DNA from: Rhodoferax_B ferrireducens_A
Lineage (GTDB): Bacteria; Pseudomonadota; Gammaproteobacteria; Burkholderiales; Burkholderiaceae_C
Assembly: GCF_031458075.1 (NCBI RefSeq)
Contig: NZ_JAVDXT010000006.1
Location: 62,001 to 126,000, forward strand
Length of the DNA stretch: 64,000 bases
Direction of reading: 5' to 3'
Shown: positions 53,719 to 62,259 of the stretch, in pieces
Layout: each line of letters starts with the position of its first letter
How positions within the stretch are numbered: the first letter of the stretch is position 1
Made by a program: the position numbers and the translations under genes
Notes under the pieces: model-generated
Seen by the model: the letters and a program-made list of their open reading frames with translations, nothing else
What the model was told of the DNA's origin: nothing
Database searches by the model: none

Positions 53719-54780
53719 TCAAGGGGTTTTGCGGGGCACATCCTGCAGCAACCGGGCGAGTTCGTGCTTCCAAAACTTGGCGCGGGTCGTGGTGCCGTGG
53801 CCCGAGGTCTCGGGACTGGCGGGGATCAGAAAAACCCGCCCATTCCTGACGCGGCGGATCTCACGGTCCAGCAGGCCCAGCTCCGGCGGGTTGCGTTCGT
53901 CGTCTGCAGAATTGATAGCAAGCAGCGCAGCCTGTATGCGTTCCAGGCCCGCAGAAGGGTCGTAGTCGCGGGAAGATTCCCACTGGTACAAATGGTCGTT
54001 GGCGTCGCCGGAGAACTTGGCAGCCAGGCGCTGGTCCAGCCAGGTGTCGGCCTGGGCGCTGGTGGGGGCTTGCTGGTACCAGCCCAGGTTACCGCCGTTG
54101 GTGGCCAGGCCGTAGAACACCGAGGCGAACTGCAGACTGCGCGGCTGCTGGGTGTATTGGCCGTTCATCCATTCGGGGTCGTTGCGGATAGCGTCTATGA
54201 CCAGCCTGCGCATCATCCAGTTGCGGCCGGCCATGGCCGTGGGCAGCGAGGCCATGGGCACGGCAGCGTCCATGAAGCCGGGGTGCTTCTGGGCCCAGAT
54301 CCAGGTCTGCATGCCGCCCATGGAATTGCCCAGCACCAGGCGCAGGTGTTGGATGCCCAAGTGCTCAGTCACCAGCCGGTACTGCGCCAGCACCGCGTCG
54401 TCGTAGTTGTACTGCGGGAAAGCCGTACGCATGCCGTCCGATGGCTTGGCCGACTGGCCCGCGCCAATCGAGTCGGGCAGGATGATGTAGTAGCGGCTGG
54501 CGTCCAGCGGCTGGCCGGGGCCGAACAATTCGCCCGCAAACTCGGGCGTCAGCATGCCCTTGCCCGAGCTGGTGGTGCCGTGCAGGATCAGCACCGGCTC
54601 GCCCGTGGGCTGGCCCACGGTGGTGTAGTGCATGCGCATGCCGGGCAGCACCTGGCCGGTGTGGAAACGGAAGTCGGGTGCCATCCAGTCGCCCTCCTGG
54701 GGCGCAGGGTAGTCCGCTGCGTGGCAGGCGATTGCCGCCAGCGACAGGCCCAGCGTGGCCAATGGTTTGCGCAATTCCAT
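53719..54780 (-). CDS. Secreted alpha/beta hydrolase (MetX-like fold), substrate unknown
   Basis: 353-residue hydrolase with a Sec signal peptide (residues 1-21, AAIACHA). Nucleophile elbow GNSMGGM (Ser153), an acid in INSADDERNPPE and a catalytic His in SGHGTTTR are visible. The order of motifs resembles homoserine O-acetyltransferase-like hydrolases, but the signal peptide makes a periplasmic esterase or lactonase more likely. It sits between otnC and otnI, separated from otnC by the MITE-like element; ATG 54780 has AGGA upstream. It might release a tetronate from an ester or lactone, which is only a context-based idea. Confidence 0.78.
   Translation of the reverse strand: MELRKPLATLGLSLAAIACHAADYPAPQEGDWMAPDFRFHTGQVLPGMRMHYTTVGQPTGEPVLILHGTTSSGKGMLTPEFAGELFGPGQPLDASRYYIILPDSIGAGQSAKPSDGMRTAFPQYNYDDAVLAQYRLVTEHLGIQHLRLVLGNSMGGMQTWIWAQKHPGFMDAAVPMASLPTAMAGRNWMMRRLVIDAIRNDPEWMNGQYTQQPRSLQFASVFYGLATNGGNLGWYQQAPTSAQADTWLDQRLAAKFSGDANDHLYQWESSRDYDPSAGLERIQAALLAINSADDERNPPELGLLDREIRRVRNGRVFLIPASPETSGHGTTTRAKFWKHELARLLQDVPRKTP
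53905..53945 (-). repeat. Possible intragenic copy (k) of the dispersed repeat in the hydrolase gene
   Basis: On the coding strand: CTGCGCTGCTTGCTATCAATTCTG, matching TGCGC-N5-GCTAT-AAT of the repeat family. It encodes RIQAALLAINSADD. Partial match only. Confidence 0.35.
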
Positions 54781-54791
54781 GTGCTTTCCTA

Positions 54792-55061
54792 AGAACCTGT
54801 TCAGAGTCATTTTGGGGCCGCGCAGATACCTTTTCGGGATGCGCTGCTAGGCGCAAAACCCAAGCCAAGGCTGATGCCTTGGCTGGTTTTGTAACGACGC
54901 AGAGCGCCCGAAAAGGTATCTGCCCTTCGGGTTGGGGTGAAATCGGGCGATTTGTCCGCCATCACCCTTGCATGGGCAGAGAGCCCATGCTGCGGGCGCT
55001 GACAGCCAACTCATCCCGATTGCACCCCAACGCGGTCTCAAAAAGACTTTGAACAGGTTCT
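54792..55061. mobile_element. 270-bp MITE-like element with terminal inverted repeats
   Basis: Ends are AGAACCTGTTCAGAGTC (54792-54808) and the inverse of AGAACCTGTTCAAAGTC (55045-55061), 16 of 17 identical and imperfectly extended inward to about 35 bp. Two nested hairpins fill the interior: GCAGATACCTTTTCGGG (54822) against its inverse at 54907-54923, and GTTGGGGTG..ATCGGG (54931) against its near-inverse at 55015-55031, with smaller stems inside. No transposase frame is present and no clear target duplication is seen (flanking bases are TA and AT). It looks like a non-autonomous element mobilised in trans, placed between otnC and the hydrolase gene. Confidence 0.8.
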
Positions 55062-55075
55062 ATACGTGCTTCAGT

Positions 55076-55732
55076 TCACCAGGCCGCGCCGAACTGCTCG
55101 CGCAGTACCTGGATCTGCTGATCGGTTAAAGGATTCGCCCGGGTCATCTGGTACAGACGGGCGGTTTCTTCCAGCTCTTCGAGTACGGCACTGGCCTCGG
55201 CCGGGCTGCCGTGCCAGACGTTCGGGCCGAGCCGGTCCAGCATCACGGCGCGTAGCGGCGTGCCGCGCTCCTGCATGGCGGCAATGCGCTGCGCCACCAG
55301 CAGGCCAACGGCCGGGTCGCCGGGGCGGTGGTAGGGAATCAGTGGCACATGGCCGACCTTCATCACAAAGTACGGCGTGATTGGCGGCAGGATGTCGTCT
55401 GGCTGCCAGACCCCGGACAGGGTCAGCGCCACCAGGTGCGTGCTGTGGCTGTGGATCACGCAGTGCGCCTGCGGCTCGGCGGCGTAGATGGTCCGGTGCA
55501 GCACCAGGGTCTTGGAGGCACGGGCGCCGCTGCGCTGTACGCCGTCCGGGCCCACCCTGGCCAGCGTGGCCGGGTCCAGGTTGCCCAGGCAGGCGTCGGT
55601 CGGGGTGATCAGGTAGCCGGCATCGTCGGGCAGGCGTACGCTGATGTTGCCGGCGCTGGCATGCACATAGCCGCGTGCATACAGCGAGGCGCCGACGCGG
55701 CAGATTTCTTCGCGCAGTTGGAGTTCATTCAT
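55076..55732 (-). CDS. otnC: 3-oxo-tetronate 4-phosphate decarboxylase (OtnC; class II aldolase fold)
   Basis: 218-residue class II aldolase/adducin-type enzyme. The metal-binding HSHSTH (residues ~92-97) is clear, with an N-terminal GYVHASAGNISVRL and TPTDACLGNL. In this context it decarboxylates 3-oxo-tetronate 4-phosphate to dihydroxyacetone phosphate. Start at ATG 55732, which overlaps the end of otnK by eight bases; TTG 55744 is an alternative. Fuculose- or ribulose-phosphate aldolases share the fold, but OtnK beside it makes OtnC most likely. Confidence 0.88.
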   Translation of the reverse strand: MNELQLREEICRVGASLYARGYVHASAGNISVRLPDDAGYLITPTDACLGNLDPATLARVGPDGVQRSGARASKTLVLHRTIYAAEPQAHCVIHSHSTHLVALTLSGVWQPDDILPPITPYFVMKVGHVPLIPYHRPGDPAVGLLVAQRIAAMQERGTPLRAVMLDRLGPNVWHGSPAEASAVLEELEETARLYQMTRANPLTDQQIQVLREQFGAAW

Positions 55733-56990
55733 GGAGTTGGGCAAAGGCTTGGGTGAAGAAATCCGGGCTGCCGAAGTTACCCGACTTCAGCGCCAGGTGC
55801 AGCGTGTTTTCGCCGCTGCGGGCCGAAGTCCAGGGCACACCCGGTTCGATTTGCGGGCCGATCACCATTTGCGTGATGCCCAGCGCCTGCACCACCGCAC
55901 CCGAGGTTTCGCCGCCGGCCACCACCAGTTGGCGCACGCCGGCATCGACCAGGCTGCGCGCGATAGCGGCCAGGGCGTGCTCGACCAGTTCGCCTGCAGC
56001 TGCCACGCCGAGCTGGGCTTGCACGGCCTTCACTGCCTCGGGCTCGGCGGTGGCGTAGACCAGCACCGGGCCGTCCTGCAACAAAGGCGCGGCCCAGGCC
56101 AGCGCCTGCGCCACCACATCGTCGCCGCGCGCCAGGGCCAGCGGATCGATGGCGAAACTGGGCCGGCCGCTCAGTTGAAAGCGCAGAACCTGGCCATTGG
56201 TGGCCACCGAGCAGCTGCCCGAGACGATGGCGCGCAAGCCGGTGGCCGAGGGCAAACCATCGGCGGCGGCATTCGTGATTTGCCAGTTTTGTGGCAGGCC
56301 GATGGCGATGCCTGAGCCGGCGGTGACCAGCGGCATGCCCGTCAGCGCCGGGCCGATGTGCTGCAGGTCGGCGTTGGAGATCGCGTCCAGCACGGCGATC
56401 TGCACGCCCTCGGCCTGCAGTGCGGCAAAGCGTGCGCGGATGACATCCGGCCCCTGCGCCACCACGTCATAGGCCACCAGGCCGACCTTGCGCCGGGTCT
56501 GCTGCTGCATTACGCGCACCAGGTTCGCATCGCCCATCGGGGTCAGCGGGTGATTGCGCATGCCGCTGTCGGACAGCAGCTGGTCGCCGACGAACAGATG
56601 GCCTTTGAAGACCGTGCGCTGGTTCTCCGGAAACGCCGGGCAGGCGATGGTGAAGCGGCTGTCCAGCGCGTCGAGCAGCGCGTCCGTCACCGGGCCGATA
56701 TTGCCCTCGGCGGTGGAATCGAAGGTCGAGCAGTATTTGAAGTAGATCTGCTGCACGCCCTGGGCCTGCAGCCAGCGCAGCGCTTCGAGAGATTGGGCGA
56801 CGGCATCGGTCGGGGCGATGGTGCGCGACTTGAGCGCCACCACGATGGCGTCGGCCTGCACCGGCGCCGCGTCGTCCTGCGGCACGCCTATGGTTTGCAC
56901 GGTGCGCATGCCGTTGCGCACCAGGTTATTGGCCAGGTCGGTGGCACCGGTGAAGTCGTCGGCAATACAGCCGAGCAGGGGGCGGGTCAT
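55725..56990 (-). CDS. otnK: 3-oxo-tetronate kinase (OtnK; DUF1537 four-carbon acid sugar kinase)
   Basis: 421-residue kinase of the DUF1537 family. The N-terminal acid-sugar site is LGCIADDFTGATDLANNLVRNGM; the C-terminal nucleotide domain contains VSGSCSVATNGQ, GGETSGAVVQALG and PWTSARSGENTLHLALKSGNFG. GGAGA precedes ATG 56990. It phosphorylates 3-oxo-tetronate at C4. The DtnK paralogue for D-threonate belongs to the same family, so dual function with the PdxA-like enzyme is possible. Confidence 0.9.
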   Translation of the reverse strand: MTRPLLGCIADDFTGATDLANNLVRNGMRTVQTIGVPQDDAAPVQADAIVVALKSRTIAPTDAVAQSLEALRWLQAQGVQQIYFKYCSTFDSTAEGNIGPVTDALLDALDSRFTIACPAFPENQRTVFKGHLFVGDQLLSDSGMRNHPLTPMGDANLVRVMQQQTRRKVGLVAYDVVAQGPDVIRARFAALQAEGVQIAVLDAISNADLQHIGPALTGMPLVTAGSGIAIGLPQNWQITNAAADGLPSATGLRAIVSGSCSVATNGQVLRFQLSGRPSFAIDPLALARGDDVVAQALAWAAPLLQDGPVLVYATAEPEAVKAVQAQLGVAAAGELVEHALAAIARSLVDAGVRQLVVAGGETSGAVVQALGITQMVIGPQIEPGVPWTSARSGENTLHLALKSGNFGSPDFFTQAFAQLHE

Positions 56991-56991
56991 G

Positions 56992-58008
56992 TTAGGTCTC
57001 CAGAAGCGGGAGCTGCACGGCAGCTGGATTTTCCTGCACGTACTCGTGCAGGATGTCGTTGAAGCTGGCGTCGGCCAGCAGGCCCAGCGCGTTGGCGCGG
57101 GCGCTGTGCACGCGGCTGGGCCAGGCGGTGACGATGGCAGCGACGCGGGTATCGGGCACCCAGTCAAGCAGCGCGGTGGCAGCCGGGCCGGCGATGTCGG
57201 CCAGCGCCTGCGCCATGGCGCCCACGCTGGTGGTCAGCGCGGGCAGGTTCACCGCTGTGCGCGCGCCCCACTCGGCGGCACTGGCCTGGGCGGCCCTTAG
57301 CAAGCCCTGCACAGTGCGGGTCGGCGAGGACAAAGCCACCAGCGTATCGGCGGCCACCGGCACATTCGCGCGCTGCCCCGCCAGCGGTTCGCGCAGCATG
57401 CCGCTCAGGAAGCTGGACGCCGCCGCATTGGGCTTGCCGGGGCGCACGGCCACCGTCATCAGCCGCACATTGCGGCCCTGCACCAGGCCGCGGCGGCTGA
57501 AGTCGGTCACCAGCTGCTCGCCGATGAACTTCTGGATGCCGTAGCTGTTTTGCGGCGTCGGCAAGGTATGGTCTTCGATCACCGCGGGCAGCGGCTGCTC
57601 GGACGTGCTGCCGAACACCGCGACCGAGCTGGAGAACACGAATACCGGCGCCGTGCCCAGTCTTCGGCAGGCTTGCAGCAGGCCTAGAGTGGCGTCCAGG
57701 TTGCTGTGCAGGCCCAGGTCCAGATCGGCCTCGCATTCGCCGCTGACGGCGGCCGCCAGATGGAACACCAGGGCGGTGTCGGCCTTCACCAGTTCAGCGC
57801 TGGCCAGCAGCGCGTGCAGATCGCCGGCTAGGTGGACCACGCGCGGATCGGCCACCAGGTCGGCCGGTGGCGCAAAACGGTCGGCCAGCACCAGGCGCGC
57901 AATCGGCTGCGGCGCCGCGCCTGCGAGGGAGAGCGCGCCGTGGGCCAGCAGGGCCCGCGCCAGGCGCAGGCCCAGGAAGCCGCAGCCGCCGGTGATGAGG
58001 ATGTTCAT
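56992..58008 (-). CDS. denD: D-erythronate dehydrogenase (DenD; extended SDR)
   Basis: 338-residue NAD-dependent epimerase/dehydratase-type SDR. Rossmann motif GGCGFLG (residues ~7-13), Ser in FVFSSSVAVFG and catalytic YGIQK are visible, with NAAASSFLSGMLREPL as in DenD. It oxidises D-erythronate to 2-oxo-tetronate for OtnI. It overlaps ltnD by four bases and lies one base before the otnK frame region, so the genes are translated as a unit. Confidence 0.9.
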   Translation of the reverse strand: MNILITGGCGFLGLRLARALLAHGALSLAGAAPQPIARLVLADRFAPPADLVADPRVVHLAGDLHALLASAELVKADTALVFHLAAAVSGECEADLDLGLHSNLDATLGLLQACRRLGTAPVFVFSSSVAVFGSTSEQPLPAVIEDHTLPTPQNSYGIQKFIGEQLVTDFSRRGLVQGRNVRLMTVAVRPGKPNAAASSFLSGMLREPLAGQRANVPVAADTLVALSSPTRTVQGLLRAAQASAAEWGARTAVNLPALTTSVGAMAQALADIAGPAATALLDWVPDTRVAAIVTAWPSRVHSARANALGLLADASFNDILHEYVQENPAAVQLPLLET

Positions 58009-58898
58009 TTGTTGGATGCAGGCAGGGTGATGCCTGGGAAGATTTTGATCACCGCCGAATCATCCTCGCGTCCATGGCCGGCTGTCGAGGCCTGCATGAA
58101 CATTTGGTGCGCGGTGGCCGACAAAGGCAGGGGGAATTTCGTGGCCCGCGCGGTATCCAGCACCAGGCCCAGGTCCTTGACGAAGATGTCCACGGCCGAC
58201 AGCGGCGTGTAGTCGCCAGCCAGCACATGGGCCATGCGGTTTTCGAACATCCAGCTGTTGCCCGCGCTGTGGGTGATGACCTCGTACAGGGCATCGGCCG
58301 CCACACCTTCGCGCAGGCCCAAGGCCATGGCTTCGGCGGCGGCGGCAATGTGCACCCCGGCCAGCAGCTGGTTGATGATCTTCACCTTGCTGCCCGCGCC
58401 GGCGGCGTCGCCCAGCTGGTAGACCTTGGCGGCCATGGCGTCCAGCGCCTGGCCGACCTTGGCGTAGGCCTCGGGGCGGCCCGAGGTCATCATGGTCATC
58501 TCGCCCGACGCGGCCTTGGCGGAACCGCCGGAGATGGGTGCATCCAGGTACTGCAGGCCCAGGCTGCCCAGGCGCTGCTCCAGCGCGATGGACCAGTTCG
58601 GGTCCACGGTGGAGCACATCACGAAGACGCTGCCCGCGGCCATGGCGGCAGCGGCGCCATGCGGGCCGAACAGCACTTCCTCGGTCTGCGCTGCGTTGAC
58701 CACCACGCTGACCACCACTTCACAGTGCTGCGCCAGTGCGGCCGGATGGGCGTGGGCCACGCCGCCTTCTGCGGCAAAGGCCTGCGCGGCTTCCAGGCGC
58801 ACGTCGCAGACGTGGACCGTGTAGCCGGCGCGGCGCAGCGACTGGGCCATGCCGCGGCCCATGGCGCCCAGACCTATGACTCCAATGTTCTGACTCAT
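58005..58898 (-). CDS. ltnD: L-threonate dehydrogenase (LtnD; 3-hydroxyisobutyrate dehydrogenase family)
   Basis: 297-residue beta-hydroxyacid dehydrogenase. GVIGLGAMGRGMA binds NAD, DAPISGGSAKAASGEMTMM is the substrate motif, and Lys173 in GSKVKIINQLL is the catalytic lysine. It oxidises L-threonate to 2-oxo-tetronate. Start at ATG 58898 after CTGGAGA. With DenD it lets two tetronate stereoisomers enter the same pathway. Related family members act on glycerate or hydroxyisobutyrate; neighbours make LtnD the best fit. Confidence 0.88.
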   Translation of the reverse strand: MSQNIGVIGLGAMGRGMAQSLRRAGYTVHVCDVRLEAAQAFAAEGGVAHAHPAALAQHCEVVVSVVVNAAQTEEVLFGPHGAAAAMAAGSVFVMCSTVDPNWSIALEQRLGSLGLQYLDAPISGGSAKAASGEMTMMTSGRPEAYAKVGQALDAMAAKVYQLGDAAGAGSKVKIINQLLAGVHIAAAAEAMALGLREGVAADALYEVITHSAGNSWMFENRMAHVLAGDYTPLSAVDIFVKDLGLVLDTARATKFPLPLSATAHQMFMQASTAGHGREDDSAVIKIFPGITLPASNK

Positions 58899-58926
58899 GT
58901 GATTTCTCCAGGGGATGTGAAAAAAG

Positions 58927-60231
58927 TTATCGGTTGACCAGAGCGGCCGGTGTGCGCCAGACGGCAAAGGCCCCCAATACCAACATGCCGGCCAGCACAT
59001 ACATGCCGATCTGCGTGCTGTGCGTCAGGTCCTTCAGATAGCCGATCAAATAGGGGCTGACGAAGCCGGCCAGGTTGCCGACCGAATTGATCACCGCGAT
59101 ACCGGCGGCCGCACCAGTGCCCGACAAAAAGGCCGTGGGCAGTGACCAGAACAAGGGGGCGCAGGTCAGCGTGCCGGCGGCTGCCAGCGACAGGAAGGCG
59201 ATCGCTACCACCGTGTTCTGCGTGTAAGAGGCGGCCACCGTGAAGCCGATGGCGCCCATCAGAGCCGGAATAATCAAATGCCAGCGGCGTTCACGCTTGG
59301 CGTCGGCGCTGCGGCCGAACAGGTTCATGGCGATGATGGCGCAGATGAAGGGAATGGCGCTGAGCAGGCCGATGTTCAGGTTGCCGGTGATCCCGGTGGA
59401 CTTGACCAGGGTGGGCAGCCAGAAGGTCAGCGCGTACTGGCCCATGACAAAGCAGAAGTAGATCAGGCACATCCACCAGACCCGGCCGTCCTTGAACACG
59501 GCCGACACCGAATGCGGGCCTTGCTTGGTGTGCTGGACATCGGCCGCCACTTCGCTGGCCAGAAAGCGCTTTTCATCGTCGCTCAGCCATTTGGCCTTGG
59601 CGATGCTGTTGTCCAGCACCATGATGACGGCGATGCCGACCAGCAGCGCGGGCAGGGCTTCGAGGATGAACATCCATTGCCAGCCGTTCATGCCGTAGAC
59701 GTCGTGGAAGCGGTCCATGATCCAGCCCGAAAGCGGGTTGCCGAAGATGCCTGCCACGGGAATCGCCGACATGAACACCGCCACGATTTTGCCGCGCCGG
59801 TGCGCCGGGAACCAGTAGGTCAGGTAGAGGATGACGCCGGGGTAGAAGCCGGCTTCGGCCAGGCCCAGCAGAAAGCGCATCACGTAGAACTGGGTGGGCG
59901 TCTTGACGAAGATGAAGGCCGCCGACATCAGGCCCCAGGTGATCATGATGCGGGCAATCCAGATGCGTGCGCCGATCTTGTGCATCAGCAGGTTGCTGGG
60001 CAGCTCGAACAGGAAGTAGCCGATAAAGAACACGCCAGCGCCCAGGCCGAACACGGTTTCGCTGAAGCCCAGGTCCTGGCCCATCTGCAGCTTGGCAAAG
60101 CCGACGTTGACCCGGTCCAGGTAGGCCACCACGTAGCACAGCATGAGAAAGGGCACGATGCGCCAGAACACCTTGTTGTAGACGCGGGTTTCGGCGTCGT
60201 CGCCGGGCAGGGCGAGGGTAGCGGAAGTCAT
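58927..60231 (-). CDS. MFS transporter, anion:cation symporter family (tetronate uptake)
   Basis: 434-residue permease of the ACS/phthalate-tartrate branch. The first helix region PFLMLCYVVAYLDRVNVGFAKLQM is the family signature, followed by FLFELPSNLLMHKIGARIWIARI and LAEAGFYPGVILYLTYWFPAHRRGK. Twelve helices are expected. AAGGAGA precedes the ATG. It is the first gene of the tetronate unit, so it probably imports L-threonate, D-erythronate or related sugar acids. Confidence 0.88.
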   Translation of the reverse strand: MTSATLALPGDDAETRVYNKVFWRIVPFLMLCYVVAYLDRVNVGFAKLQMGQDLGFSETVFGLGAGVFFIGYFLFELPSNLLMHKIGARIWIARIMITWGLMSAAFIFVKTPTQFYVMRFLLGLAEAGFYPGVILYLTYWFPAHRRGKIVAVFMSAIPVAGIFGNPLSGWIMDRFHDVYGMNGWQWMFILEALPALLVGIAVIMVLDNSIAKAKWLSDDEKRFLASEVAADVQHTKQGPHSVSAVFKDGRVWWMCLIYFCFVMGQYALTFWLPTLVKSTGITGNLNIGLLSAIPFICAIIAMNLFGRSADAKRERRWHLIIPALMGAIGFTVAASYTQNTVVAIAFLSLAAAGTLTCAPLFWSLPTAFLSGTGAAAGIAVINSVGNLAGFVSPYLIGYLKDLTHSTQIGMYVLAGMLVLGAFAVWRTPAALVNR

Positions 60232-60294
60232 GGAATTGTCTCCTTGGTTGGATTAAGGCCCGGTAGACAGCAGAAATATTTGTCTACTAAGCAT

Positions 60295-60307
60295 GTTGTC
60301 GTACAAC
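60295..60307. promoter_or_regulatory. Palindromic operator upstream of the tetronate MFS gene
   Basis: GTTGT-CGT-ACAAC, a perfect palindromic pair resembling FadR/FCD GntR sites (TTGT-N-ACAA type). It lies 64 bases before the MFS start and next to the gene for a GntR regulator. Confidence 0.6.
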
Positions 60308-60350
60308 TTTAATCCAAGCAAAAGATACCCGTATGCGTGGTTTCCCTAGG

Positions 60351-61190
60351 TTAGCGGGGAGGGCGCGGGCGCTGTGCGGCGGCTGCGGGGCTGGCCGTAT
60401 GCGGCACGACCAGCTCGCCCAACAGGCGCTCGGCCAGCTGCTTGCCCTGGGCGTTCCAGAACACCGGGTCGGCGCTGCCGATGCGCCGGGCGGCATTCAC
60501 CATGTGGGTGGCGCCGGCCAGTCGGGCGGCGGCGCTGTCGCCATCTTCAATCGCTTGCACGATGAGCGCGTGCTCGTCGCGCACCTGTTGCGCGAAATCG
60601 GCGCGCGTGGCCTCGTTGGCGCGGGTGACGCGGGTGGCATCGAGCAGGAACTGGTTGAGGTAGGCCAGCGTGGCCAGCAGGAAGGGGTTGCGTGCGGCGG
60701 TGGCAATGGCGGTATGAAAAGCCACGTCTTCGGCCACGCCGTCGCCGCCGCTGGCCACGGCCCGCTCCAGCGTCTGGATGGTGGCTTTGATTTGCTGGAT
60801 GTCCTGCTTGCTGCGGCGTGCCGCGGCGAGTGCGGCGGACTCGGCCTCCAGCGCGCGGCGCACCTCCACCATCTGGATCACCGCGTCGATCGAGCCGTCG
60901 GGCGCCAGCACCAGCGGCGCCAGGGTGGAGGCCTCGCGGCGCATCACGAATGCACCCGAGCCCTGGCGCGACTCGATCAAGCCCAGCATCTTCAGCCGTG
61001 ACAAGGCCTCGCGTACCACGGTGCGGCTGACGCCAAAACGCTCGACCAGCATGCCTTCGGTGGGCAGGCGTTGGCCCACGGGCAACTGCCCTTCGCGGAT
61101 GCTGACGGCCAGGGCATCCGCCAGTTGTTCGGATAAGCGGGCACCCACGCGCAAGGCGGGCATCTGGTCTAGGGGAAACGGGCTGTCCAT
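60351..61190 (-). CDS. FadR/GntR-family (FCD) regulator of the tetronate operon
   Basis: 279-residue regulator. Winged helix: VSIREGQLPVGQRLPTEGMLVERFGVSRTVVREALSRLKMLGLIESRQGSGAFV; FCD effector domain with EVRRALEAESAALAAARRS, DVAFHTAIATAARNPFLLATLAYLN and DEHALIVQAIEDGDSAAARLAGATHM (metal and ligand residues). It is upstream of the transporter gene in the same direction, with the palindrome at 60295 in between, so it likely represses the operon until a tetronate binds. Confidence 0.92.
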   Translation of the reverse strand: MDSPFPLDQMPALRVGARLSEQLADALAVSIREGQLPVGQRLPTEGMLVERFGVSRTVVREALSRLKMLGLIESRQGSGAFVMRREASTLAPLVLAPDGSIDAVIQMVEVRRALEAESAALAAARRSKQDIQQIKATIQTLERAVASGGDGVAEDVAFHTAIATAARNPFLLATLAYLNQFLLDATRVTRANEATRADFAQQVRDEHALIVQAIEDGDSAAARLAGATHMVNAARRIGSADPVFWNAQGKQLAERLLGELVVPHTASPAAAAQRPRPPR

Positions 61191-61330
61191 GGAGGTCTCG
61201 GGAGGGCGTTAAGGCTGTTGTGGCAGCGGTGCTGCCGCGCCGGTGAGGGTGCAGAGCCAACAGCTTACACACAAGATGGGGCGAATTCAGGCCCAAGGGC
61301 TGCGCGCCCGCGCCAGAATTAACAGCGTTT

Positions 61331-61383
61331 TAGGCCTCTGGTGCAGGTGTGGATTGCGCAAGTAGCTATTTAATCAATAGCGT
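61331..61383 (+). repeat. Dispersed repeat copy (h) after phhA
   Basis: AGGCCTCTGGTGCAGGTGTGG, ATTGCGCAAGTAGCTATTTAA, ending ATCAATAGCG. It abuts the phhA stop codon. Confidence 0.7.
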
Positions 61384-62259
61384 TCAAGCCAAGCTGACCA
61401 GGGTATCACCTGCGTTGCGCGCATCCGCCGCCAGCTCGCCCAGGGTCTGCACCTGCGCATACAGCGGCGTGAAGTCGGGCGCCGTCAGGTCAAACAGCTG
61501 CTGGAAGCTGTCGATCACAAAATAAGTCTGCTGGTAGCTGTCGATCTTGTAGCGGGTGCGCATGCAGCGCGTCACATCCAACGCCAGCCGCTGCGGTTCG
61601 GGGCTGCGCACGCTGTGCTGCAGCTCGCCGGACGAGCTCAGGATGCCGGCACCGTAGGCGCGCAGTCCATCCGCTTGCCGCACCAGGCCGAACTCGATGG
61701 TGTACCAGTACAGGCGCGACAGCTGTTCGCAGGCGCCCAGGCCATGGGCCTTCAGGCCACCCGCGCCGTAGGCCTGCATGTGGGCGGCAAACACCGGGTT
61801 GAACAGCAGCGGCACGTGGCCGAACAGGTCGTGGAACACATCGGGCTCGACGATGTAGTCCATCTCCTCGGGCGTGCGTATCCAGTCGGTCACCGGGAAC
61901 TTGCGGTTCGCCAGCAGGGTGAAGAACGGCACCTCGGGGATCAGCCCGGGCACGGCCACCACCTCCCAGCCGGTGGCCGGGGTCAGGCGGGCGTTGATTT
62001 CCTCAAAGCGTGGAATCCGGTCCTTCACGCCCAGCAGGGGCAGGGCGGCGATAAATTCATCGCAGGCCAGGCCCGGTACCAAGGCCGACTGGCGGTCAAA
62101 CAGCTGGCGGTAGGTGTCGTGGTCCTGCGCGGTGTAGGCCGCGTAGTTCTGCGGGCAGGTGTAGTCGGCCAGTACCAGGCCGTCGCGCGCATAGTCGCCG
62201 CGCGGCGGCCGGCTACCCTCGCCGTAGACCACCGGGGCCGGGGGGGTTAGCGCAGCCAT
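61384..62259 (-). CDS. phhA: Phenylalanine 4-monooxygenase
   Basis: 291-residue pterin-dependent aromatic amino-acid hydroxylase converting phenylalanine to tyrosine. Iron ligands His143 and His148 (EPDVFHDLFGHVPLL) and Glu189 (YWYTIEFGL) are in place, with PEVPFFTLLANRKFPVTDWIR typical of the bacterial enzyme. Start at ATG 62259 overlaps the end of pheC by 13 bases, so the genes are probably co-transcribed. No pterin dehydratase (phhB) is visible in the window. Confidence 0.95.
   Translation of the reverse strand: MAALTPPAPVVYGEGSRPPRGDYARDGLVLADYTCPQNYAAYTAQDHDTYRQLFDRQSALVPGLACDEFIAALPLLGVKDRIPRFEEINARLTPATGWEVVAVPGLIPEVPFFTLLANRKFPVTDWIRTPEEMDYIVEPDVFHDLFGHVPLLFNPVFAAHMQAYGAGGLKAHGLGACEQLSRLYWYTIEFGLVRQADGLRAYGAGILSSSGELQHSVRSPEPQRLALDVTRCMRTRYKIDSYQQTYFVIDSFQQLFDLTAPDFTPLYAQVQTLGELAADARNAGDTLVSLA

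Noticed and set aside
54847..55041. Short open frames within the MITE-like element as a transposase remnant
   Set aside because: The frames only reflect the hairpin arms; no DDE or helix-turn-helix motif, and the element is too short to encode an enzyme.
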